This document shows, in pieces, positions 47,272 to 57,853 of a stretch of 64,000 nucleotides of DNA. Source of the stretch: Macrostomum hystrix (Eukaryota; Platyhelminthes; Macrostomidae). The notes beneath the pieces are model-generated. The model was not told where the DNA came from. It worked only from the letters and a program-made list of their open reading frames with translations, and ran no database searches. Every line of letters starts with the position of its first letter. Positions within the stretch are counted from its first letter, which is position 1. The position numbers and the translations under genes were made by a program. Location of the stretch: NCBI GenBank assembly GCA_950097015.1, contig CATNEN010000034.1:6776501-6840500 (forward strand). Reading direction: 5' to 3'.

Positions 47272-50200
47272 ATGCCTTTATTTGGAAAGAAAAAGAAAGA
47301 TATTTCCCAGTCGGAGAGTCCAACTCATCATCATTCTCCAACAAAGTCTCAAAACCACAATAATAGCAACCATGATCATGAATATCATGGACAGCAGCCA
47401 ACTCACAATAGAGCCCAAGACGAATGCTATGATGCTCCTCGTCCAAAGTATAATTTTCATTGCCAACTGGCCCATGGAAGTCCAACTGGAATTATTAGTG
47501 GTTTTACAAATGTGAAAGAGCTATATGCTAAAATAGCAGAGTGCTACAACATTGAACCACAAGAAGTAAGTTACTATAATATTGTTTAGTACATTTATCA
47601 TTTATAAATATGTATAGGCAAGCTACATATTCCTTGCAAATTAAGTTTTAAAACTTTTTTATCTTTTAATATCTAGCTGGGTTTTGTTTAGTTTAGTAAT
47701 ATTTTAATACAAAAATAGGTTATTCTGTAATTTTCTGCTTTTTTGCTTCTGTTGCATACTTGAAGCAGATGAACATACCCATTTAATAGCTTATAATATT
47801 GTCTTTGAAAATTGAATGACTCAAAGTGTCATTACACAATATCCTAACTGATTTATTCTTTGCTTCTAGAGCAACTGTTTTTAGTAAAAGTGAGTGGTAG
47901 TTTTACATATTTATGGTATATTTACAGTAAAAACAAAATTTTCATTGCTTTACTTTTTTTTAATTGTTAAGGAGTATGCACAAAAACCTTTTATAATTTA
48001 AATGCATGCATACTTTTTAATTGTAACAGGGCTTATCACTCTATCTTTCTCCCTATTGGTAGCCTATCACTCAGGTCGATCTTATTCTCTCTTCCGTCAT
48101 TAGTTCTGCATGCATTTCCCCCATGCTTTTTAAATTGGAGGCCCTGAAAAGGGCCGTTTTCACGTTTAATACTCCGCGATTCTTATCTCCGCGGGCTTAA
48201 CGCTCTAATAGTAGCGACTCTTATGGCCCAAGCGGTCTCCTTCTAAGGCTTTCAACGATATCTCAGTCTTCAGGGCTCTCCTGGACTGGAGGGCCACAAC
48301 CTCAATCTCGAACAGAGAAAAGAACTAACACGTTGGAACACCTTCGCAGGATCAATTTACTATTTTAGCACAACAGTATAATTGAGCTCAGGCTTGTATG
48401 CCGCACTGGCAAGGTGTCTTGTTGCACAGAAATTGCAACCACTTATATACACAGAATATATTTTGCTAGAACGAGTAAATTTCACAGAATATTCTTAATA
48501 TTTTACATATGCACAATATTTGACAGTTAATCATTCAAACAAAAATATTAGTTTTGATTTAATTTACAGAAAAAGCATCCCTACTATATAATTAAGTAAG
48601 TTTCAGTTTACTAAGTTTAGATAATATACTATTGAAGGCATTTATTTCTATAGTAATTCCTATACCAGTAACAATATTCTGTTCTAACATCTTTATCTAT
48701 AACAAAAACTGATCGGATGGCAGATTGTTTCACAAATTTGATTTGAATGAATTGATTTCTTGTAATGGAAAATCAAAGTACAATTTTCCACTAAATAAAC
48801 CTGCAAGTAATTCTGTTTGATTATTTTTACTCGTTTCTAAATAACGCAGATAATCTTCTGTACGCTCAACACGCACAAGATTGAAATGGATCACCTGCTA
48901 GGCGGTCAGATTGGCCTCGACGACTTTCTCTTCGCCCACATTAAAGGCCAGAAAAAGGAGATCGAAGTAGAGAAATCCGAGGACGCACTGGGCCTGACCA
49001 TCACTGACAATGGCGCCGGCTATGCCTTCATTAAGCGCATCAAGCCAGGCTCCATTATCGATAGGATTGAGCACATTCAGCCAGGAGATCACATTGAGAA
49101 GATTGATGGCGAGAATTTTGTTGGTCAGTGCCTACCTACTGCTTTGGGCCTTTGCACTTTACTCCTAAAAACTCCTTGACCACAGGACCTTCAGTAATTC
49201 TATTCTATGAGCTACTGTTAGAAATATAAATTCATGTCGTATTTTATTAGGTGTCTGTGTACATGGGTCAACACTTTAGCATACTTTAACCTAAATAAAT
49301 TTGTCAACATTGCTTTAGGCAAGCGCCACTTTGATGTGGCCAAACGACTGAAAGAAATTCCTAAAGGCAGCTCATTTGTTCTGCGCCTAGTAACACCGGA
49401 GAAGTCACCGTACGCCAATCTGAATCCAAGGTCCGGCTCGAGGGGTCACACGGGTGGCGGCGGCGGCCTTGGCAGCGGCAAGAAGACCATTCGGTTGAAG
49501 GCGCGTGGCGGGGGCGGCGGCGCTAGCGAGGAAGATGTTCGTGCAGTTTTATATTATAAGTTTTTGTTTACACAAATCTGGCTTCAAGGTTAACATCACA
49601 TGGTTCTTAAGGACTATGTATTTTGCAACAGAACCCTCAAGTCCATAGGATTAAGTACTTAAGGGTTTGAGATCACATGGTTCTGAAAGACTATGGGTTT
49701 GAGATCACATGGTTCTGAAAGACTATGGGTTTGAGATCACATGGTTCTGAAAGACTATGAGTTTGAGTTCACATGGTTCTGAAAGGCTATGAGTTTGAGA
49801 TCACATGGTTGTGAAAGGCTATGGGTTTGAGATCACATGGTTCTGAAAGGCTATGAGTTTGAGATCACATGGTTGTGAAAGGCTATGGGTTTGAGATCCC
49901 ATGGTTGTGAAAGACTATGAGTTTGAGATCACATGGTTGTGAAAGGCTATGGGTTTGAGATCACATGGTTCTGAAAGGCTATGGGTTTGAGATCACATGG
50001 TTCTGAAAGGCTATGAGTTTGAGATCACATGGTTGTGAAAGGCTATGGGTTTGAGATCCCATGGTTGTGAAAGACTATGAGTTTAAGATCACATGGTTGT
50101 GAAAGGCTATGGGTTTGAGATCACATGTTTCTGAAAGACTTAGGGTTTGAAACTATGTATCTCACATCTGTGCGTTATTATAGGCACCGGACCAAGCGGC

Positions 50201-50507
50201 GGCCGCGGCCATCGAGGCCATCAATCGGCTGATCGAAGGCCTGCTGGGCATCTCGGACGCCGAGCTGGCGCAGAGCATCTGGGAGATCGGCCAGGCTGCC
50301 AGCAATCCGCACGAATTCGCTCTGACGGTGGATCGCGATCTGGGCGAATTCGCTTTCCCAGACGGCCTCGTGTTCGACTTCTGGGGCGCCGTGTCTGACG
50401 CCAAGGCGGGCCGCATCAGACCGGGCAGCGGCGCCTCCGGAGAATCGCACAACGATCAGCCTGCCGAGGACGAAGAGGGAGCGGTTGAGTTCACAGAGGA
50501 GTTCTGA
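47272..50507 (+). CDS. GIPC: GIPC-family PDZ adaptor protein
   Basis: Four exons, 47272-47565, 48850-49123, 49319-49536 and 50184-50507, join in phase to 369 residues. The N-terminus starts MPLFGKKKK with a His/Asn-rich linker, then the conserved GH1 region ([29 protein letters not shown]). Exon 2 continues with [22 protein letters not shown] and enters the PDZ domain ([22 protein letters not shown]), which ends in exon 3. Exon 4 is the C-terminal GH2 region, the myosin VI-binding module of the family ([38 protein letters not shown]). An acidic tail follows the usual family end. GIPC proteins link PDZ-ligand receptors to myosin VI during endocytic trafficking. Donors are GTAAGT, GTCAGT and GTTCGT (weak). 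The start is the first ATG in frame and matches the family N-terminus. Confidence 0.95.
48140..48155 (-). terminator. Histone mRNA-type 3' stem-loop
   Basis: The minus strand reads GGCCCTTTTCAGGGCC: a 6-bp stem with a TTTC loop, which is the metazoan histone stem-loop consensus. It is preceded by AAAAC and followed by TCC, then a purine-rich GGGGGAAA about 20 nt downstream, like a histone downstream element. Confidence 0.7.
48156..48330 (-). pseudogene. Possible decayed histone H3 3' end
   Basis: Upstream of the stem-loop on the minus strand, short stretches align in order with the end of an H3 gene: CTGTTCGAG (LFE), TTGTGGCCCTCCAGTCCAGG (like LCAIHAKR), TTGGGCCATAAGAGTCGC (like QLARRIR) and GAGCGTTAAG (like ER-stop). 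The frame is not maintained. Supported mainly by its position before a canonical histone stem-loop; the sequence match alone is weak. Confidence 0.3.
49620..50150. repeat. 32 bp minisatellite in GIPC intron 3
   Basis: About 16 units of TTTGAGATCACATGGTTCTG plus AAAGACTATGGG, with variants GTTGTG for GTTCTG and GGCTA for GACTA. The array fills most of the intron and ends about 30 bp before the exon 4 acceptor. Confidence 0.95.
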
Positions 50508-51365
50508 GTGTACTCTGGCAAGATTATATAGTTGATGATAGTTGGTTGGCTATTCTGTGGTTCGTAGTTTTCATATATTTAAATTAAAGTGACGAGAATT
50601 TTGGACCATCGAGTTGTATGTTCGTTTATTTTAGTAACCTAAAAGTCAGTGGTGATTCTATAAATTAGTCCATTCGATCGATAAAGTCGATTCGATCGAT
50701 AATGATAAAGTCGATTCGATGGAATTCGATTTGTTGTACCTGTGGTAGCGTGGCACACACAATTGGCAAATAACCAAGACAGGACACTGGATTCAGAGAG
50801 GAGATTTTGCCGTCCTCATACGCAGATGCTTCCTAGCAGAGGAACAATCCGGTAGTCAGGCTCCGAATTGCTAAGCTTTCCCTCAGCTAACTATTCTCAC
50901 AGATCTTACTCTTGATCGGGCGGCACACTATGCTTCTAAATGCAGTATGCGGCCTAGACCAACAAAAGCTTTGTAGGATCTTAGAGTCTTTTGCCAAACG
51001 AGAACGTAAACGAAATCGCAGACGAAAACGCATGAAGACTGGAGACAAGAAAGTGCCATCAATATACAGAAATAGTGCTACCATGATAACAACACCATCT
51101 CAAGGATTCGTCGGACTGTGCTCTACTTATAGTAGGAGCATTTGAGCGTTGTTCTGCCAGTCTTCTTCCGAACTTAAGCGATTGCACCATGGTGTGCAAT
51201 GTGACTCAGTGCGCAGACAGAGCTGGAAAGAGAAAGAGCAAGCGGAGGGGGTGGCGAGCGGAGGTGACAGTGCACGGGAAACACTAACTACCAACCCTAG
51301 CCCACCCACAGACCTAGAACAGCCTGACTCACAGATTGCCTGGAGGCTGCTCAGCAGTCTACAGC
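50508..51365. other. GIPC 3' flank, no gene recognised
   Basis: A short CGAT-rich patch at 50675-50725 shares its motif with the array at 51366. A 77-codon plus-strand frame at 50912 is Arg/Lys-rich but unsupported. Confidence 0.4.
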
Positions 51366-51735
51366 ACATCAGATTCGATCGATAATGATAAAGTCGATTC
51401 GATTGATAAAGTCGATTCGATCGATAAAGTCGTTTCGATCGATAAAGTCGATTCGATCGATAAATTCGATTCGATCGATAATGAAAAAGTCGATTCGATC
51501 GATAAAGTCGATTCGATCGATAAAGTCGATTCGATCGATAAAGTCGATTCGATCGATAAAGTCGATTCGATCGATAAATTCGATTCGATCGATAAAGTCG
51601 ATTCGATCGATAATGATAAAGTCGATTCGATCGATAATGATAATGTCGATTCGATCGATAAATTCGATTCGATCGATAAATTCGATTCGATCGATAAATT
51701 CGATTCGATCGATAAATTCGATTCGATCGATACGT
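51366..51735. repeat. 18 bp CGAT-rich minisatellite
   Basis: About 20 copies of GATTCGATCGATAAAGTC, with AAATTC, AATGATAAAGTC and AATGAAAAAGTC variants. The unit contains overlapping palindromes (ATCGAT, TCGA). A short seed of the same motif lies at 50675-50725 and another GATAAAGTCGATAAAG occurs near 53450. Confidence 0.95.
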
Positions 51736-53435
51736 TATCGGGGTCTAAGTATGATGGCTTGCTTTATCTCCAAATTCAACAAAAAGGTCTTGCCATTATA
51801 TGCTAATAAAATGTTGCGATTCGGTTGTGGTTGTGTGTGTCAATTTACACTTTGAGCATAAAATTTGATTGTATCCTCCTATCAACATGATTATAGTTTG
51901 TTAGTTGACTTTTCACAAATTTTTCTCCTTTACAAAAGTGCTTCTGTAGTACTTTTTGTAATCTCATTTGTCCGTTTTTATTAAGTCACGAGTGACAAAG
52001 CCAGTTTTTTTTCTTGTTTTTTATTCCGGCAATAATTTTTTCTTCCAGTCGTTTTTTGTTCCAGCTAATCTTTTCAGTTGTAGCTTTAGTTTCTTTCTTA
52101 ATTATATTATGCTCATACTTTAGGTCCTTTTTTATAGATATTCGTAGATTGGGAGTCGTCAACTTCCCCTAGTTGTAGGGAACAATTCCTGCGCTTTTGC
52201 GCACGTACGCTTACATGCATTCCTTTGTTTTTACTTGCGCCAAAGTGTCATTTTTTATAACTATTAGCTTCACCTGTGCACCAAGTGCTATTTTATGCAG
52301 GCATATTATTTGCGCACCGATTTTAACAAATCCAGTTTTGCACTGGCTGTCGGCTGCTTTACTTGACTTACTAATTTAACTAGGCGCGCTTAATCTTTCA
52401 GATGAAAAATACACACTTTTTAATTGCTTTATTTGCCAAATAATAATCTATTCTAAAAGTATATTTATAGGAAACGGTGCCCTCCTCATTGTTTTTATGC
52501 TCCAATCACCAGTTTTTTGTGGCTTTTTACTTACTTTTCTCATTGGTATTTTTCTCGTCAATTTTTTACTTTTGTCATTTTACAAGCAAAATAGTCTACT
52601 TATACAAGTAGGAAGTTGTTGTATGTATATGTGATTTCAACTTTTCTCCAAAAAGATAAATTCTGCGAAGTTTACAGCTCATTTTTTAAAATAAATTTTT
52701 AATGTTTTTTTCAGAAGTTCAAACATAATCACTGCGGTACACTCAGTCTAATATATTGTTTTAACCCATAGTATACATATTCTTAACTGTAGTACAAACG
52801 ATTATTTTTGTCTCTTAAATATGGTAAAATAATTTTTTTTCAACTTTTTACTGAGTAGAATCTTTGTCGTTGCAAAATGAACTCATTATTTATCTGTTTA
52901 AGAATATACACGACCTTAAACATATGTAATTAAGTCACCTTTTAAATTCAAACGACAAGCATGGATAAAAATTTAATAATTATTGACTGAATTAATTTAG
53001 CTACTTCGTATTAAACGCCTAACTTATGCTATGTAACAAGCGAGTTTTTATAGAAGTTTGCGATGTAGGATAATAGAAGACTTAATTATCGGTTTTTTAT
53101 ATCACTTGCTGTTTTTTTTACGAACAATAGTGCTTGGGAGTATTCTCGAGCAAATAAGCGACTCTAGCCTAAGACCGTTGAATTCTCGTTGCATTCAATA
53201 AATTAGATTTACAATGAATTAAGGTCCATTGCCGTCGCCTTCTGGTGGCGCACCTGAGCAGTCTGGACCACAGAGTATTACATTATATTCTGCGGTCTAG
53301 ACTCACGGCCTCGCGTAGACCCGAACAGGAGAAGTGCAGCAACCACGACCGGATCCACCCCCGTTAGTCGGTCAGAGTCGATGGCGGCGATGATGTTGAG
53401 GACGGTGGTGATGATGATAATGGCGGCGAATTTGG
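51736..53435. other. AT-rich intergenic DNA, no gene seen
   Basis: 1.7 kb of T-rich unique sequence. The last 200 bp becomes GC-richer as the retrotransposon cluster begins. Confidence 0.5.
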
Positions 53436-53751
53436 GTGCTTCCTAAGCACGATAAAGTCGATAAAGTGCTTCCATCGGCCCGAACGATCATCTGGAAAGA
53501 TGAGACCGCAAATAGGTGGCAGCGGCGTCTTTGTCGAGCCCGATACCGAGCTGTGCTTCGCTGCCGACCTCCAGCTTCCACGTGGAGCGCATGGCGATCG
53601 CTAAGGCCCTGCGCTGGGTGCTCTTGGCCCCACCCCTGCTGCACTCTCCCCGGTCCGGATCTACACGGACTCACTTAGCGCACTGGCAGCACTCGAGTCC
53701 GGCACTGGATCCTCTGGTGTCACCCACTTGACTTACTTGACTTAGCTGCAG
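53436..53751 (+). pseudogene. Host non-LTR retrotransposon: N-half of RNase H domain (decayed)
   Basis: Plus-strand RNase H-like blocks: GSGVFVEPDTELCFAADLQL, then in a second frame SSFHVERMAIAKALRWVL, then in the first frame again VRIYTDSLSALAALESGTGS. These correspond to the first strand, the glutamate helix and the DSxxAL aspartate motif. Two frame changes and a stop near the end show decay. The domain is cut at 53751 by the minus-strand insertion and resumes at 55063. Confidence 0.7.
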
Positions 53752-55062
53752 GGGGCATCTTCCGGATGCAGCGGGGAGGCGTTGCCGCCCATTCCGCTAG
53801 CCCCTGGCGACCACGGGCAACTAAAGCTGCGGTGTCGCGCAGGGGGATCCGGTGGTGCCGGCGTCCGCAGCGCGGTCCTCCTCCGGAGAGTCCAGGAGGT
53901 GGAGGGTTGCTCGCCCGGTGGCCCTCAGGTATCGGACGAGCTGGCAGATGTTCTCAGGCCTGAAAACGTCGGGAGATCCGGGTTTGGGCCGAGATAGGTG
54001 AGCTGGTCCTGAGTGAAGGCGGGGCAGTCGCAAATAAAATGCTCTGCATCCTCAACATAGGAGAGGCAGAATTGGGGCATTGCCTTGCGGATTTTGCCTT
54101 GCAGGAAGCGGTGCCTGGCGAAACAGCCATGGCCAGAGAGGGCCATGGTAACTGCCCTGATGTCCTTGCGGTTCAGGCCAAGCAAGGCTTTGCGAAGGGC
54201 AGTGGAGGGACAAGGGACAGCAGCGCGAGACTGCCGACAATCGGCGGTATTGATGCATCTGTCCTTGTGCTTTGAGGTCACCCACTGGTTAATCCGAGTG
54301 TTGACGACGGCGGTAGGGGTGGAGACCGCAGGCACGGGGCCAAAAAGCGAACCCGTCGAACCGGCCTTATGGAGGCTGTCGGCCAATTCGTTACCAGGGT
54401 GGCCAGAGGGCCCTGGAATCCACCTTAGGGACACCTTGTTTTGGGTCTCTAAGCGGTTGAGTTGCGCGACGCAGTCGAGGACTGTGCGCGAGCAGGTGTG
54501 CGTGCGTCCAAGGGCATGGATCGCCGCCTGGCTGTCCGAATGGAGGAAGATTTCTGCTCCGTGGACGTTTTGGTTGATCAGCTCCAGGGCGCAGGAGCTG
54601 ATGGCGAGAACTTCGTTCTGGAAAACGGTAGAGTTTATGCCGGTGTGCTGGGAGAAGGTCGCCACAGTTTTCCCTCCGGACATAATGCAGTAGCCGAAAC
54701 CAGAGACCGAGTTGATTTGCGATCCGTCGGTGAAGCAGTGAATTTCACGGGGTTGGCCGTGGTCACGTACTTCCTGGCGAGGCGGAATGCTGGTTTTGAA
54801 TTTTTGCGGTGGGCACAGCGTCGACGGGATTCCGTCGGAGAGAATTTTGAGACCTCCTGCTCCGTCCAGGTCCCGTAGGCTGAGGTCGCCATGGGGCTGG
54901 AGGTTCCGCTTGCTGAAGGCAAGTTGCTTCCGGATGGAGATGCCCGCGTCCAGAAGACGACGAGCCGTCTTCATCGCCTCCCCCTTGATAAAAATATCTA
55001 AAGGGGGAAGGTCCATGGTGTCACCCACGGTCGACAACGTCTGGGCCAGCCTCGACGCACTA
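53752..55062 (-). mobile_element. 5'-truncated non-LTR retrotransposon inserted in another element
   Basis: A 1,311-bp minus-strand insertion flanked by the 9-bp direct repeat TAGCTGCAG (53743-53751 and 55063-55071). It carries the 3' part of a non-LTR retrotransposon polyprotein. No poly(A) tail is visible at its 3' end (53752), unlike LINEs that prime on poly(A). Confidence 0.8.
53925..55037 (-). CDS. Non-LTR retrotransposon C-terminal region with intact RNase H domain
   Basis: The open frame of 370 codons continues upstream in frame to the insertion edge near 55062, so the element is 5'-truncated and the annotated ATG is only the first available. The N-terminal part ([18 protein letters not shown]) matches the thumb/connector after the reverse transcriptase of Jockey/R1-like elements. 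An RNase H domain follows with all acidic motifs present: [30 protein letters not shown], and [12 protein letters not shown] after [11 protein letters not shown]. The C-terminus has the [13 protein letters not shown] and CPAFTQ zinc-knuckle-like block usual in this class. The reverse transcriptase and endonuclease are missing, so it cannot be autonomous. The lack of stops or frameshifts suggests a fairly recent insertion. Confidence 0.85.
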   Translation of the reverse strand: MSTVGDTMDLPPLDIFIKGEAMKTARRLLDAGISIRKQLAFSKRNLQPHGDLSLRDLDGAGGLKILSDGIPSTLCPPQKFKTSIPPRQEVRDHGQPREIHCFTDGSQINSVSGFGYCIMSGGKTVATFSQHTGINSTVFQNEVLAISSCALELINQNVHGAEIFLHSDSQAAIHALGRTHTCSRTVLDCVAQLNRLETQNKVSLRWIPGPSGHPGNELADSLHKAGSTGSLFGPVPAVSTPTAVVNTRINQWVTSKHKDRCINTADCRQSRAAVPCPSTALRKALLGLNRKDIRAVTMALSGHGCFARHRFLQGKIRKAMPQFCLSYVEDAEHFICDCPAFTQDQLTYLGPNPDLPTFSGLRTSASSSDT

Positions 55063-55455
55063 TAGCTGCAGCAGGAATTAATTTATCTGCAATGGATCCC
55101 GGGCATTCTCGGCCAACAACACAGCTGTCGCGATGGCGCAAGACAACAAGCTCATTTCGTTTTCCGCCTCGCAGGCCGCCATCCATCGCCACTGCCTAGA
55201 TCGCGGTCATGAAACCTACGGCGCCACTGCCACCGGTGCACCAGCCACGAGTTGCCTGCACTGCTGATCACCTCGCACATAAGCCAGCGTAATACCTCTC
55301 GCGACGGCAATAGAGGCTTATCTGTCAGCTGCGCGCCAACCGCTGCCCTGCGTTGCGGGGCTTTCAGGCCACCATCGGTCTCCAGGTGGCGCCAACCTGC
55401 CGTTTCAGTGGCGAGGGCGTTACCCGAGCAGCTAGTTTCCGCCATGATGGCGATT
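55063..55455 (+). pseudogene. Host non-LTR retrotransposon: C-half of RNase H domain and tail (decayed)
   Basis: Begins with YLQWIPGILGQQ, the QWIPGH motif that follows the DSxxAL block in RNase H, in the same frame as the block ending at 53751. A C-terminal tail follows (ARQPLPC and VARALPEQLVS segments) with stops in the middle. Together with 53436-53751 it is one plus-strand element split by the minus-strand insertion. Confidence 0.65.
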
Positions 55456-57853
55456 AACCACGAGAACGGAAGCTGCTCTAATGACCGGACTGCCTATCGG
55501 ATCATTTTGACACGTTCTCGGAGTTATGTGGCAGCAATTATCATTTGTCAATACAAAAGTATTATCCGATATTGATCATTTAGAAGATTTTTAATAAGAA
55601 AAAAAAACACTGCTTGTTTAACAAATCCTGAGGAGACGTTTCTGCTGATTAGTAATAGTCCAGGTACCTTGGCTCTATTTACATCACAAATAGAATAATT
55701 CAGCTTTATTTTAAGTAATTTTTTGTTTCATCGAAATGGTAATTTCTTATATTAATTACATTAAGTCCCAAACGGCGTACTGCAGCACAATAGATGTCAA
55801 ACTGAAGTTCTATAATTTTTCAGCCAAATCGGTAAGAGAGTTATTTATTGAAAGAGTTGAAACAAAGTGGCAAGAATTTAAACAGTGCGATAGGTTGTTG
55901 CAAGGCTTGTACCGCCCATCTAATACATTGACTACATGAACGCAAAGTGCGTTTAGATATTTATGTAATCAAAGTTCGGTACTATTCCGCTTTAGTGATT
56001 TTCGCATGCGCGTTAAGCTAGTTCGTAGAATGTTCAGCTGTTCACGAATTCTGTGGGCATGGATTCCCCATTTTACCACGCTAATTCCGTACTGATTCCG
56101 CTGCGGATTCGGCATTTTACTTTCATTTGCGGAATCCGCACCATGCTAGGCCTATTCTATTTTGTTCCTGATTCCCGCATTTTACTGGGTAGGCCCTAGG
56201 GGCCTACTGAATTTTCAGGCATATACTAGCTAATACTATGTGATCCAGACTTTGGGTTGCTGACTCATTATCCTAGGAATAGCAATAGCAGTCTTGTTAA
56301 TTATGAACCACAGACTAGGTCTTTATGTAGGCCTACACCTTGATAGGCCAATATAAAGTTTAGTGATGGATCGTTATTTATTTCAATTATAAATTTAAAA
56401 AATCCTTTACATGAATGCCAAATTATTATCAAATGTGACAATTTTTGTATATTTATTTGGTATTCAATTAAATAGTAGGCTACTAATAAAACAGTGTGCC
56501 ACACTTGAGTATGACTGCCAAGCTATTTTGCCACCCATTTTCTCATAGGGGGGTAACTAGAGATTGTAATCCTGGGATCCTAATCCTACTCCTATAATTC
56601 CTAGTAGGCCTATTCAATCCTAAAACTAAAGTTCCATCCTAAAATGTATTAGGCCTAATTCCTGAATATCTAGTTTTCTAGTCCAAATTATATAGGCTCC
56701 AATGATTTAGAGGGTCATCACTGCCTCATAGTCCCATACTAGTTAAGTACTTTTTCTCAATCTTTCCTTCTCTCTCTGAGTCTCTAGAGACTCCAGAGAC
56801 TCTGGATCTATTATAAAACTATGGATCTATTCAAACACTGGTACACAGTTAATGTATCTTAATTGTTGATAAATGATACTGTGAAAGTCTGGGAATTTCC
56901 TTCAGAACTCAGAGTTCAGACAAACTAAAATAAGCTTGAAAAAAGCATTTTGATTGCTATGTCCTTGACTCCTGCAAAATTGTTGCATAAATGACATTTT
57001 ATTTGCAAATTAGCCAGTTGGCAATTTACATTAAACCCAAAGCTATGATTTTAGACTAGAGTTTATAGTACATAAAATATTTAAATGGCATCAGATTTGA
57101 GTGCCTCTTGAATGAAAAACAACTTTAAGCATGTATTTTGATTTAAAATCCTAACTCCAGAGTTTCAAAATTATGTTTTTTTCTGATTCTATGATTGACC
57201 AGATTCTGGGATTTTGTGATCCCTAGGGGTAACCCCCTGACAAATACTTGTGCTGCAATCAAGAGTTTCATTTGTATGGCTTCAAAATTTGTAGCCATGC
57301 AAATTTATTTGCACAAATCTATGTATCAAATTGTCATTTTTATTTTATTGTCTTTTGTGTTTGATTGACTGCTACAGGTGGCACATTGCTAATAAATATG
57401 AATACATGTATCTATTGTAATTTGTTATACTGTGTTGACTGTACAGATATACTGTGGTGCAACTTATCTAACATTAAAAAATGTTGTACATGTACATCCA
57501 CAGGATCAAGAATGTACATGGCATTATGGACATGGTTCACCATAAAAATAATATACAGTTGTATGTTCTGGCCTTATTTGATTGGATAGCCTTGTGAATG
57601 AGCCATAAAATGCTCAACATGCTAACCGGCTATACAAAAATCTAATTTGCTAATATAGTTGCTAGTTAGGATATTGTAGCTTGTTTAATGAGGACAAATA
57701 TTTACATGCTTGTATTTCAAACAGCCATTACTTTTTCCATAGTATTGCTATAGAAAAGCCAATAAGAATATAAAATTTGCTTAAATTGCAGGTTTGTAAA
57801 GCAAGGCAGAGAATTTTTGTGCCAAGAAAAATAAGAAAACTTGATGAAAGAAA
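55456..57853. other. AT-rich intergenic DNA, no gene seen
   Basis: About 2.4 kb upstream of the GST gene with several TAGGCCT motifs and no supported ORF. An acceptor-like AAATTGCAG lies at about 57782-57790, about 60 nt before the GST start. Confidence 0.5.

Larger units (their letters stand above)
47566..48849. other. GIPC intron 1
   Basis: AT-rich 1.28 kb intron without a tandem array. It contains a histone-type stem-loop and a possible decayed histone fragment on the opposite strand at 48140-48330. Confidence 0.6.

Noticed and set aside
50912-51145. 77-codon basic ORF downstream of GIPC
   Set aside because: A lone Arg/Lys-rich stretch without homology, upstream acceptor or coding composition.
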